Below, piece by piece: positions 13,698-23,965 of a stretch of 33,320 nt of DNA (position 1 is the first letter of the stretch; each line of letters opens with the position of its first letter). A model generated the notes under the pieces. It was given only the letters and a program-made list of their open reading frames with translations, was not told the origin of the DNA and did not search any database. Position numbers and translations under genes: made by a program. Origin of the DNA: an uncultured Bacilli bacterium (lineage in GTDB: Bacteria > Bacillota_I > Bacilli_A > RF39 > UBA660); assembly GCA_947595345.1 (NCBI GenBank), contig CANQEQ010000005.1:1-33320 (forward strand), read 5' to 3'.

Positions 13698-15305
13698 ATG
13701 AAGAATAAAAGATTAATTCTTTCAATATTAATATTAGGAGTAATATTTATAACTTTTGGTTTTACTTATGCTTTATTTGAAGCATCAAGAACTGGAAAAA
13801 ATAATAATATATTAGTAGCAGGAGATATTTATATGCATTATAATGAAAGTAATGTTTTAAACTTAAACAATGCATCTCCAAGAGATGAGTATGACCCTAA
13901 TAGTTATTTTGAATTTACAATAGATGGAAAGAATGAATATACTAAAAAGGATATATGGTACGATATAACCTTAACTTATGGAGATAAAGTAGAAGGAAAG
14001 AAAACAAGAATAAGCGATTATTTATTAAAATTTAGGTTAGTAGAAAATAGAGGAGGTACAGAAAAAGTCTTATTTGATAATAAATCATATAATGATATAA
14101 AAAATAAGAGAATATGGGTAGATAAAATAGAAAAAGATACAAAAGAAGAAATCAAAATAACTTATAAATTATATATGTGGCTTAGTAATGAATTAGAAGT
14201 AGGAAATACTAATACAGCAACTTATACACCAGATGTATGGAATAATGATTTATATGCTAGTGTGAAAGTAAATGTAACTGGTGACTTTGAAGAAAAAACA
14301 TTAAATGAAGGGGAAGAAAGAGCAGTAGATGTAATAAAAAAGAAAGTAAATCAAAATGGACAAGTAATAGCAATAGATAATAATAGTAATAAGTGTCAAG
14401 ATATAGCAAATTGTAATATAAGAGAATATAGATATTCCGGTTTAGTTGCTAACAATTATGTTAAATTAAATAATAATAATCAAGACGAACTTTGGAGAAT
14501 AATCGGAGTTTTCAAAGAAGATAATGAAGAATATATTAAGTTAGTTAGAAATGATGAATTACCTAAAGAAATAATACCTAATGATTATGTGATAGATGGT
14601 ACTACTTATAAAATTTCAGCTAATGATATTTCTAGGCCAAATTCAGTATATTGGAATTATGTAACTGGTACTGAAGAAGATAAAAATAATTGGAGTGAAG
14701 CAGGACTTCAATATTATCTAAATACTGAGAAAGATAGTAAAGGAACGAAAGGTTATTTAAGCTATTTATCAACTGAAACGAAATTAATGTTAAGAGATAC
14801 AACATATTATTTTGGAACAATTGATAATGCAATTGGAAAAGATAATACTATACTAGCATATGAGCATGAACGAGATGTTAAAAATTGTAAAGGAAATACA
14901 GGAGTAAATCAAGAAGAACTTGGTTGCCGTGTATGGGCAGGTAATCCGGCAACTTGGACTGGTACAGTAGGACTAATGTATGCCAGTGATATAGGTTTTA
15001 CCTATCAAAATACCTATTGGGAAAAAGATATTTTTAGTTTAAATGAAGTTGATATATCTAATTCTTGGCAAAAGAAAGAATTATCAACACTTAATTACTC
15101 TATTTGGCTTATGAATAATTCAGTGTATAGTAACCATACTGCTCCTTATGGAGGTGCTCAAGGTGATATACGTAATGTTGGAGTTAATTCGTTAAATGGT
15201 GGTAATCAAGCACTTCAACCAGTATTGACTATTAAACAAGAGGTTAAAATAACAAGTGGAAATGGAACAATGGATGACCCATATACAGTAAAATTAGCAA
15301 GTTAA
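13698..15305 (+). CDS. Exported surface protein 2, TasA/camelysin-like N-terminus
   Basis: A 535-residue paralogue of surface protein 1. It has a hydrophobic N-terminus (about 6-27, ending GFTYALFEAS), then the shared beta-rich domain (VAGDIYMHYNE at about 40-50, KRIWVDKIE, DVWNNDLYAS). A shorter C-terminal domain begins around residue 210 and includes YSGLVANNYVKL, LWRIIGVF, a WLMNN segment and the final GNGTMDDPYTVKLAS. Compared with protein 1 it lacks about 230 residues, mainly the middle region and part of the C-terminal domain. AAGGAG precedes the ATG. A structural surface or matrix role is inferred from the N-terminal resemblance only. Confidence 0.75.
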   Translation: MKNKRLILSILILGVIFITFGFTYALFEASRTGKNNNILVAGDIYMHYNESNVLNLNNASPRDEYDPNSYFEFTIDGKNEYTKKDIWYDITLTYGDKVEGKKTRISDYLLKFRLVENRGGTEKVLFDNKSYNDIKNKRIWVDKIEKDTKEEIKITYKLYMWLSNELEVGNTNTATYTPDVWNNDLYASVKVNVTGDFEEKTLNEGEERAVDVIKKKVNQNGQVIAIDNNSNKCQDIANCNIREYRYSGLVANNYVKLNNNNQDELWRIIGVFKEDNEEYIKLVRNDELPKEIIPNDYVIDGTTYKISANDISRPNSVYWNYVTGTEEDKNNWSEAGLQYYLNTEKDSKGTKGYLSYLSTETKLMLRDTTYYFGTIDNAIGKDNTILAYEHERDVKNCKGNTGVNQEELGCRVWAGNPATWTGTVGLMYASDIGFTYQNTYWEKDIFSLNEVDISNSWQKKELSTLNYSIWLMNNSVYSNHTAPYGGAQGDIRNVGVNSLNGGNQALQPVLTIKQEVKITSGNGTMDDPYTVKLAS

Positions 15306-15345
15306 TTAAAGTAATGAAAGAGAATAAGTAAGAATAAAATAAAAA
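15257..15345 (+). repeat. Direct repeat at the 3' end of surface gene 2
   Basis: Second copy of the repeat at 13234-13322. The first 42 bases are identical and the match continues, with a few differences, through the stop codon into non-coding DNA. Confidence 0.85.
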
Positions 15346-15361
15346 ATAGAAAATAGAATAA

Positions 15362-15466
15362 AATAAAAAGCTGACCATTGGTTAGCTTTTTGTCTATGCC
15401 TATCGGCACTTGTCTTAGTATATATTTAATTAAATATACACCGTCTAAGCATTTCTGCTCCTGTAC
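15362..15466 (-). ncRNA. Candidate structured small RNA, about 105 nt, family not recognised
   Basis: In the 312-base gap after surface gene 2, the minus strand carries a complete small transcription unit: a promoter at 15471-15499, a body without an open frame, and an intrinsic terminator. Read on the minus strand, the RNA would contain a hairpin AGCA-GAAA-TGCT with a GNRA loop (about 15447-15458), a long AU hairpin with arms GTGTATAT and ATATATAC enclosed by TTAG/CTAA, a hairpin TGCC-GATA-GGCA (about 15396-15407), and the terminator stem followed by CTTTTTATTTT. It is locally richer in G+C than its surroundings. I could not match it to SRP RNA, 6S RNA, tmRNA or a riboswitch class from memory. 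The ends are estimates. Confidence 0.6.
15367..15391. terminator. Bidirectional terminator of surface gene 2 and the minus-strand RNA
   Basis: AAAGCTGACC pairs with GGTTAGCTTT around ATT (one G-T pair), flanked by T residues on the plus strand and by CTTTTTATTTT on the minus strand, so it can end transcripts from both sides. Confidence 0.75.
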
Positions 15467-15470
15467 CTAC

Positions 15471-15499
15471 ATATTATACTAATATTGTATTTTAGTCAA
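15471..15499 (-). promoter_or_regulatory. Promoter of the candidate small RNA
   Basis: On the minus strand TTGACT (15499-15494) and TAATAT (15476-15471) are 17 bases apart. An overlapping TATAAT lies at a 15-base spacing. No gene start follows, only the candidate RNA. Confidence 0.65.
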
Positions 15500-15543
15500 G
15501 TTTCCTTATTTTTTATTTAAAATTAATAATTTATTAAAAAATA

Positions 15544-15572
15544 TTGAAAATATTAAAGATTTAGATTAAAAT
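15544..15572 (+). promoter_or_regulatory. Promoter of the phosphoesterase gene
   Basis: TTGAAA (15544-15549), a 17-base spacer and TAAAAT (15567-15572), 45 bases before the ATG. Confidence 0.6.
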
Positions 15573-15617
15573 AAAAGCATTTAGAAATTTTATTAATAAA
15601 TAATATGAGGTGATAAA

Positions 15618-16337
15618 ATGCGAATAGCCGTTTTTTCAGATATTCATGGTAATTTAGAAGCCCTAGAAGCCATTATAGAAGATATAAAAAATGAAAATAT
15701 AGACGATATAATATGTTTAGGTGATGTTATAGGTTTAGGACCTTCAAGTAAAGAATGTTTAGATTTAATAATAGATAATAAAATAAAACTTGTTCTTGGA
15801 AATCATGAATTATGTTATTTATTTGGATTTAATATAGATTATACAGTTACAACTAAAGAAATTGAGCATTATAAATATATAGAAGCTTCTTTAAGTGATT
15901 ATGAAAAAGTATTTTTAGAGAAATGTCCTTTATCAATTGAATGTAAATATAAAGATAGTAAATTTTTATTTAGTCATTTCTTAATTAAAGATAAAAAATT
16001 AAAATATCCATTTTATAGTACAACTTTATTATCGGTCTTAAAAGATTCACTTAATGATGTTATTAAAAGAAGTGATGCTAATTATATATTTATAGGTCAT
16101 GAACATAATAGTTTTAAAGTAGAAGTAGACGAGAAAAAATTAATAGATATAGGTTCATCAGGTTGTGTTAAAAACAATATAACAAATTATACAATTATAG
16201 AGCTTGGAAGTGATATAGAAGTAATGAAAAAAGTAATCACTTATAATCGGGATAAGTTTATTGCTACTTTAAAAGAAAAAGATTATCCGGAAAGAAAAAA
16301 TTTAGCTAAAAAATTCTTTGGAATAGAAATAGAATAA
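15618..16337 (+). CDS. Calcineurin-like metallophosphoesterase
   Basis: The 239-residue cytoplasmic protein carries the full two-metal phosphoesterase signature: SDIHGN (Asp8, His10), LGDVIGLGP (Asp36), LGNHE (Asn62, His63), FSH (His120) and GHEH (His161, His163). The GDVIGLGP form is typical of the YfcE/MJ0936-like group, which hydrolyses phosphodiesters in assays, but the natural substrate is unknown. GAGGTGAT precedes the ATG. The protein contains no signal peptide. The next gene begins 58 bases downstream with its own extended -10, so it may be transcribed alone. Confidence 0.9.
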   Translation: MRIAVFSDIHGNLEALEAIIEDIKNENIDDIICLGDVIGLGPSSKECLDLIIDNKIKLVLGNHELCYLFGFNIDYTVTTKEIEHYKYIEASLSDYEKVFLEKCPLSIECKYKDSKFLFSHFLIKDKKLKYPFYSTTLLSVLKDSLNDVIKRSDANYIFIGHEHNSFKVEVDEKKLIDIGSSGCVKNNITNYTIIELGSDIEVMKKVITYNRDKFIATLKEKDYPERKNLAKKFFGIEIE

Positions 16338-16369
16338 CATTTAAAAAGATATTAAATTAAAAAAATCTA

Positions 16370-16378
16370 TGCTATAAT
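16370..16378 (+). promoter_or_regulatory. Extended -10 promoter
   Basis: TGCTATAAT, 17 bases before the start codon of the next gene, with no convincing -35. Confidence 0.5.
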
Positions 16379-16395
16379 TATTCTAGGAGGAATAT

Positions 16396-16851
16396 ATGAA
16401 TAATATAATAGAAATAGATATAGAAAATAGAGAAAGTTTAATAGAAAAATATAATAAAAAAATTGTTTCTAGAGATTTAATAAATTATATAATAGATAAG
16501 GCTTTTAAAATAGATTCTCAAAATAACATTGTATTAAATATTAATAATAAAACAAATCTTGATGCCAGGGTTTTAATTATAACGGGACTTAAGTTAGAAT
16601 ATAAGAAATTAGTTATGGAAAAAAGACGTAATAACCTAATTCAATTTGCATATTTTATAATAGGTTTATTGCTTTTAGTTATATCAAGACTTATTGGAAA
16701 TGCTAGTATACTAAAAGAAGTATTTTTAATCGGTGGTTGGGTTTTTATTTGGGAAGTTTTAGAAATTGAACTATTCCATGATTTTAAAAATAATTTGCGA
16801 GCTAAAAAAGTCAAACAATTATTAAAAAGTGAAATTAATATAAATGAATAG
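16396..16851 (+). CDS. Membrane protein of unknown function
   Basis: A 151-residue protein with a soluble N-terminal part (about 1-75) and two membrane helices (about 80-99 and 105-124), then a short charged tail. A conspicuous acidic/aromatic segment WEVLEIELFHDF (about 119-130) sits at the end of the second helix. I do not recognise the family. AGGAGG is an excellent ribosome site. Both termini should lie on the same side of the membrane, probably in the cytoplasm given the Lys/Arg-rich ends (inference). Confidence 0.75.
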   Translation: MNNIIEIDIENRESLIEKYNKKIVSRDLINYIIDKAFKIDSQNNIVLNINNKTNLDARVLIITGLKLEYKKLVMEKRRNNLIQFAYFIIGLLLLVISRLIGNASILKEVFLIGGWVFIWEVLEIELFHDFKNNLRAKKVKQLLKSEININE

Positions 16852-16975
16852 TTGTTAAGCTTCAAAGAAAGTAGGGTTTATTAACATAATATTTTGAGAT
16901 TAGATGGAGTTTTAAATTCTATTAATTATTTAAAAGGTGAAAAAACAATTAAACTTAAATAATTTCTAAGAATTA

Positions 16976-17004
16976 TTGAAAATAAACTAAAAATAGCATA
17001 TAAT
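16976..17004 (+). promoter_or_regulatory. Promoter of the single-pass membrane protein gene
   Basis: TTGAAA (16976-16981), a 17-base spacer and TATAAT (16999-17004), 23 bases before the start codon. Confidence 0.75.
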
Positions 17005-17027
17005 TAACTTAATAAGGAGTATATAAT

Positions 17028-17837
17028 ATGGAAGAAGAAAAAAAGGGTAATGGAAAAAAGATATTTTATATTTTCATGATAATAGTTTTATTAATTTTAC
17101 TTGTATGTGCAATTTTCTTTGTATATAAGGAAACTTTAAAAGAAGCACCAAATGACGAGACATCTAAAGAGAATAGTAATTACAATAATGAAGTAGTAGA
17201 AAGTATTTATCACTACGACACGAGTATTACAGGCCATGATTTAGAAGTTGCAAAAGCCTTTGATACCAAATACGACGATTTACATTTAACAACTATTAAT
17301 TCTTTAGAGAGGAAAGTAGACGATTTTAATACTTTAACCAATGAAGAAAAATTGATGTTACCAGTTGAATATTATCATTATCTTGATAATAAAGGAGAAG
17401 ATAGAGTTAATTCTAATCCAACGGAAGAGAACTTTAAAACCTATTTTACCAATATATTTAAAGGAGAAATAAAGTTTACTTATAAAAACGACCTAGAGAC
17501 TTCTACCTATAAAGCAAATACCATCGACGAATACTATTCTAAATTAGTAAAACTAGAAAAGAACGAGAATATTTATACCTTAACTTATGTTAAAATATTT
17601 GGGTTAAGTAAAGATATATATCTTGCTTCAATATTTGCTGATTATTATAATATAAAAGAAAATGATACTGGTATATTATTTTCTGATGATGTAGAAAATT
17701 ATGTTGATATTAAAAAGTTTGTAGAAAATAATGTAAATAGCTATGACTTTAGTAAATTTGATAAATATATTTATACAGTAGATACAAGTAATGATAATTT
17801 ATTATTAGTTGGCTATGAATATCAAGACGAGAAATAA
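17028..17837 (+). CDS. Single-pass membrane protein with extracellular domain, function unknown
   Basis: A 269-residue protein with a short basic cytoplasmic N-terminus, one membrane helix (about 12-33) and an acidic, Asn-rich linker (38-55). The remaining about 210 residues would lie outside the cell. They are acidic, rich in Tyr and Asp, and show no motif I recognise. AAGGAG precedes the ATG. It has its own promoter and terminator and is thus monocistronic. The topology is inferred from the positive-inside rule. Confidence 0.75.
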   Translation: MEEEKKGNGKKIFYIFMIIVLLILLVCAIFFVYKETLKEAPNDETSKENSNYNNEVVESIYHYDTSITGHDLEVAKAFDTKYDDLHLTTINSLERKVDDFNTLTNEEKLMLPVEYYHYLDNKGEDRVNSNPTEENFKTYFTNIFKGEIKFTYKNDLETSTYKANTIDEYYSKLVKLEKNENIYTLTYVKIFGLSKDIYLASIFADYYNIKENDTGILFSDDVENYVDIKKFVENNVNSYDFSKFDKYIYTVDTSNDNLLLVGYEYQDEK

Positions 17838-17841
17838 AAAG

Positions 17842-17863
17842 TACGATTATTCGTATTTTTTTT
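17842..17863 (+). terminator. Terminator upstream of pcrA
   Basis: TACGA-TTAT-TCGTA followed by eight T residues, just after the stop codon of the membrane protein gene. Confidence 0.85.
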
Positions 17864-17883
17864 GTAAATTTTTAGTTATTAAA

Positions 17884-17912
17884 TAGACTTTAAGTATTTA
17901 ATTTGATAAAAT
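17884..17912 (+). promoter_or_regulatory. Promoter of the pcrA-ligA gene run
   Basis: TAGACT (17884-17889), a 17-base spacer and TAAAAT (17907-17912), 27 bases before the pcrA start. Confidence 0.5.
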
Positions 17913-17939
17913 AATATTAAGCATGAATAGAGGTATAAT

Positions 17940-20075
17940 ATGAACATATTAGATAAATTAAATAAACAACAATTAGAAGCTGTAACTTATATAAATGGAC
18001 CTTTGTTAGTATTAGCTGGAGCTGGAAGTGGCAAAACGAGAGTTTTAACAACTAGAATTGCCTATTTAATAAATGAAGGAATAGACCCAGATAATATTTT
18101 AGCTATTACTTTTACTAATAAAGCTGCTGGTGAGATGAAAAGTAGAATATATAGTTTGATTGGCTATTCAGCTAGAACTATGCAAATTTCAACTTTCCAT
18201 TCTTTTGGTCTTAGAATAATTAAAGAAAATTTTGAGTATTTAGGATATGATAAAAATTTTGTAATATTTGATAGTGAAGATTCTTTAACTATAATTAAAA
18301 AAATTCTTAAAGAAAAAAACTTAGACACAACCGAGTTTAATCCGAAAATGATTAGAGCTAAAATAAGTAGTTTAAAAAATGAACTTATAAGTGATTTGGA
18401 ATATAAAAAAAAAGCTTTTACCGATTTTGATAAAATAATAGCTGATGTGTATTCTAAATATGAAGATAGATTAAATAAAAATAATTCCTTAGATTTTGAC
18501 GATTTATTAGTTTTACCAATTAAATTATTTAAAAATAAAAAAGATATATTAGAAAAATATCAAGATAAATTTAGATATATCTTAATAGACGAATATCAGG
18601 ATACTAATGAAGCCCAGTACAAATTAACTAAACTTTTAGCTAGTAAATATAAAAATATATGTGCAGTTGGTGATGTTGACCAAGCAATTTATGGTTTTAG
18701 AGGAGCTAATTACAAGAATATTTTAAATTTTGAAAAAGATTATCCAAGTACTAAAATAATTAATCTAGAAGAAAATTATAGAAGTACTAAGACAATTTTA
18801 AAAGCTGCTAACAGTGTTATTAGTCATAATATAAATAGAAAAGAAAAGAACTTATTTTCTAATTTAGATATAGGAGATAAAATTAGTTATTATAGAGCTT
18901 CAAGTGGAATTGACGAGGTAGTATTTACAGTATCTAAAATCAAAGAATTAGAAAATGAAGGAGTTAATTTAAAAGATATTGTTATTTTATATAGAACTAA
19001 TGCTCAGTCAAGAACTTTTGAAGATGGACTTTTAAAAGCTAATATTCCTTATAAAATAATTGGAGGAGTAAACTTCTATAATCGGCTTGAAATTAAAAAC
19101 TTGCTAGCTTACTTAAGACTTATTCATAATCCAAATGATAATGTTAGTTTAGAGAGAATTATAAATGTTCCTAAAAGAGGAATTGGAGCTAAGACCTTAA
19201 GTAATTTAGGAGTTGTAGCAAATTCTTATAATAAAAGTTTATATGAAGCTATTACAAGTGGTAAAGAATTACTTTTTAAAGAATTAATAGAAGATTTGAA
19301 AAGTAAAAAAGATACTATGCCTTTAGTTGATTTTATTGATTTAGTTTTAGAAAAAACGGGAATGAAAGATGAATATGTAAATGAGAATTCCTTAGAAGCT
19401 GAAGTTAGATTAGAAAACTTAGAAGAATTCAAATCAGTTGCTTATTCATATCAAGAAGAAACCGGTGTTATTTCCCTTGAAGATTTTTTACTTAATGTTA
19501 GTTTAATTACTGATAATAATGAAATGAAAGAAGAACATGATGCTGTTAATTTAATGACAATTCATGCTGTTAAAGGCTTAGAATTTGATTATGTTTTTCT
19601 AGTTGGAATGGAAGAAAATTTGTTTCCTCACTTAAATTCTTTAATGAACCCTGAGGAAATTGAAGAAGAAAGACGACTTTGTTATGTTGCAATTACAAGA
19701 TGCAGGAAGAAACTATATTTAACAAATGCGAGAATTAGAGTTTTATTTGGACAAGAACAAATTAATCCTGTTAGTAGATTTATAAGTGAAATAGATGATG
19801 ATTTATTAGATAATATAGGTATTAAAGTAATTAATAATAGTTATAATGAAAATAAGTATGAAGAGGTAAAATCACCTAGTGAAAATTATTCTAATACAGA
19901 TATTTCATATAGAGTAAATGATTTTGTTTATCATGATACTTTTGGTTCAGGTAGAGTTGTTGAAGTAATAGAAAACAAGAAAAATCCATCAAGAACTCTC
20001 CTTAAAATAGCATTCAAATTACCATATGGAGTTAAAACTTTGGTATATAGCCATAAAAGTTTAAGAAAGGTGTGA
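17940..20075 (+). CDS. pcrA: ATP-dependent DNA helicase PcrA (UvrD/Rep family)
   Basis: The 711-residue superfamily 1A helicase translocates 3'-5' on single-stranded DNA and works in repair, replication restart and plasmid replication. Visible motifs are NKQQLEAV (Q motif), AGAGSGKT (Walker A, 26-33), AITFTNKAAGEMKSRI, the Walker B DEYQDTN (217-223), DVDQAIYGFRGA, NYRST, VNLMTIHAVKGLEFDYVF and VAITRCRKKL. The last 55 residues (NDFVYHDTFGSGRVVEV and on) match the PcrA C-terminal tudor-like domain that contacts RNA polymerase. Length is close to the usual 720-740. It ends in TGA and the next gene follows at once, in a run leading to ligA as in many Bacillota. Confidence 0.97.
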   Translation: MNILDKLNKQQLEAVTYINGPLLVLAGAGSGKTRVLTTRIAYLINEGIDPDNILAITFTNKAAGEMKSRIYSLIGYSARTMQISTFHSFGLRIIKENFEYLGYDKNFVIFDSEDSLTIIKKILKEKNLDTTEFNPKMIRAKISSLKNELISDLEYKKKAFTDFDKIIADVYSKYEDRLNKNNSLDFDDLLVLPIKLFKNKKDILEKYQDKFRYILIDEYQDTNEAQYKLTKLLASKYKNICAVGDVDQAIYGFRGANYKNILNFEKDYPSTKIINLEENYRSTKTILKAANSVISHNINRKEKNLFSNLDIGDKISYYRASSGIDEVVFTVSKIKELENEGVNLKDIVILYRTNAQSRTFEDGLLKANIPYKIIGGVNFYNRLEIKNLLAYLRLIHNPNDNVSLERIINVPKRGIGAKTLSNLGVVANSYNKSLYEAITSGKELLFKELIEDLKSKKDTMPLVDFIDLVLEKTGMKDEYVNENSLEAEVRLENLEEFKSVAYSYQEETGVISLEDFLLNVSLITDNNEMKEEHDAVNLMTIHAVKGLEFDYVFLVGMEENLFPHLNSLMNPEEIEEERRLCYVAITRCRKKLYLTNARIRVLFGQEQINPVSRFISEIDDDLLDNIGIKVINNSYNENKYEEVKSPSENYSNTDISYRVNDFVYHDTFGSGRVVEVIENKKNPSRTLLKIAFKLPYGVKTLVYSHKSLRKV

Positions 20076-20080
20076 TTAAT

Positions 20081-20984
20081 ATGAAAAAAGAATTAACTTT
20101 AGTAATTTTAGCAGCTGGTATGGGCTCTAGATTTGGAGGACTTAAACAAATTGAGCCAGTAGGACCTAATGGAGAATTTATAATTGATTATTCTATCTAT
20201 GATGCTATTAGGGCAGGGTTTACTAAGATAGTTTTCATTATCAAAGAAGAAAATTATCAAGTATTTAGAGATACAATAGGAAAAAGAATTGAAGGACATA
20301 TTAAAGTTGAGTATGTATTCCAAGAGTTAAGTGACTTACCAAGTGGTTTTAAAGTTCCAAGTAATAGGGTTAAACCTTGGGGAACAGCTCATGCTATTTT
20401 AGCTTGTAAAAATGTTATTAATTCTAACTTTGTTATGATTAATTCCGATGATTTCTATGGCTTTGATGCTTATAAGAAAATTCATGATTTCTTCACAGAA
20501 GATAACGAGGACTATGCTATGGTATCTTTTAAAGTTATTAATACGATGTCTGGAAATGGAAGTGTTAAAAGAGGAGTATGTGAGTCTTCTAACTCTTATT
20601 TAACTAATATAATTGAATCGTCTTTAGAATTTAGAGTACCAAGTAATAAAGAAGATGGTATAGATATTGTGGCTACTCCACTTGATGGAAGACGTGAATT
20701 TAGTGTTAATCCGGAAGATTTAGTCTCTATGAATTTCTTTGGTTTTCGTCCTTCAATTTTTGCCTATTTAGAAAAAGGATTTAAAAAGTTTTTAGAAGCT
20801 AATCAAGCAAATTTAGAAAAGTGTGAGTATTTAATTCCTGATGTTGTCTTTGAAACAATTAAAAATGGACAAAAGGTTAAAGTACTTGAAAGTAATGATA
20901 AGTGGTTAGGTGTAACTTATAAAGAAGATAAAGATTTTGTTGTCTCAGAACTTCTTAAGTTAATTGAAAAAGGAGAATACCCTT

Positions 20985-21001
<17 letters not shown>
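20081..21001 (+). CDS. Nucleotidyltransferase of the sugar-phosphate NTP-transferase fold
   Basis: I start this 306-residue protein at the ATG at 20081, with AGAAAGGTG upstream; an in-frame GTG at 20072 overlaps the pcrA stop. The N-terminus has LAAGMGSRFGGLKQIEP (residues 10-26), the nucleotide-binding loop and Lys of the G-x-G-x-R...K signature. PWGTAHAIL (99-107) and NSDDFYG (121-127, with Asp123/Asp124 as metal-ligand candidates) also match. It would join a sugar phosphate to a nucleotide, releasing pyrophosphate. The second half is less typical, and the substrate cannot be named. It lies between pcrA and ligA, probably in the same transcript. Confidence 0.8.
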
Positions 21002-23346
<2,345 letters not shown>

Positions 23347-23359
23347 GTAAGGAGTTTGT

Positions 23360-23809
23360 ATGGCTAAGTTTTGTTCTAATTGTGGAAGTCCTTTACAAGA
23401 AGGACAAGATGTTTGTTTAAAGTGTGGTCTTTTTATTAAAAAAGATAACTTAAATGTTTCTAATGATACTTATAATACTGAAACTAAAAAGAGTTATTAT
23501 CATAAAACTTATACTATAATAGTTGGAATTATTTTTATATTTTTAAGTTTTTGTGTCTTAATAGCTGGTTTTAGTGGTGAATATTTAGTAGAAAATCCTA
23601 TTTTAGTTTTTACTATTCCAGGTATGTTAGGCCTTTTAAGTGGAACTATCTTATTACTTGCATCTTCTAATAAAAATTTATTTTTAGTATCAGGACTTAT
23701 AATGTTTATTTGTTTTCTATTTAATTTTCTAGCTCAAATGGATATTTCTATTTTAGGTATTTTATGTATAATCTTTGGTATAATTAATTGTGTCTATTCT
23801 AGAAATTAA
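23360..23809 (+). CDS. Zinc-ribbon membrane protein
   Basis: A 149-residue protein with an N-terminal zinc ribbon (FCSNCGSPLQEGQ...CLKCG; Cys5, Cys8, Cys19, Cys22), a polar linker (25-48), and four predicted membrane helices (about 51-72, 80-101, 106-125, 129-146). Zinc ribbons of this kind at the start of small membrane proteins are common in Bacillota; their role is unknown. AAGGAG precedes the ATG 14 bases after ligA, so it probably ends the pcrA-ligA transcript. No strong terminator follows before the next promoter. Confidence 0.8.
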   Translation: MAKFCSNCGSPLQEGQDVCLKCGLFIKKDNLNVSNDTYNTETKKSYYHKTYTIIVGIIFIFLSFCVLIAGFSGEYLVENPILVFTIPGMLGLLSGTILLLASSNKNLFLVSGLIMFICFLFNFLAQMDISILGILCIIFGIINCVYSRN

Positions 23810-23832
23810 TAAAAATTTTTAAAAATTAATTC

Positions 23833-23861
23833 TTGAAAAAAAATTTTAAAAGTTATATAAT
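23833..23861 (+). promoter_or_regulatory. Promoter of the MATE-fusion gene
   Basis: TTGAAA (23833-23838), a 17-base spacer and TATAAT (23856-23861). The gene starts 104 bases further on, leaving room for a structured leader. Confidence 0.75.
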
Positions 23862-23867
23862 TAATAA

Positions 23868-23965
23868 GTCCAATCCAGCATATAGTATGCGTAAAAACAA
23901 GACGTTTTTACGTATATTTTTTTGCCTTAAAAACGGATTAGAAAAATAATTTAAGGAGGAGATTT
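23868..23965 (+). promoter_or_regulatory. Structured 5' leader with possible attenuator
   Basis: The expected leader of about 98 nt contains a hairpin GCATA-TAG-TATGC (23878-23890), whose right arm overlaps the left arm of an intrinsic terminator (23886-23923). AATCC (23872-23876) can pair with GGATT (23935-23939) to enclose both. The ribosome site AAGGAGGAG follows. A terminator between promoter and gene suggests control by attenuation or a riboswitch; I do not recognise a class. Confidence 0.45.
23886..23923 (+). terminator. Intrinsic terminator inside the leader of the MATE-fusion gene
   Basis: CGTAAAAAC-AAGAC-GTTTTTACG, extendable by four more pairs at the base, followed by seven T residues. 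It lies after the promoter at 23833-23861 and before the gene. Confidence 0.7.

Noticed and set aside
10988-15305. Calling the two surface proteins TasA or camelysin outright
   Set aside because: Only the N-terminal signal-like segment and general beta-rich start resemble those families. Length and the C-terminal domains differ, and no sipW-like peptidase gene is nearby.
15362-15466. Identification of the minus-strand RNA as SRP RNA, 6S RNA or a tracrRNA
   Set aside because: The SRP GGAAG...AGCAG core is absent, the length is too short for 6S, and there are no CRISPR repeats or cas genes in the window. It was left unassigned.
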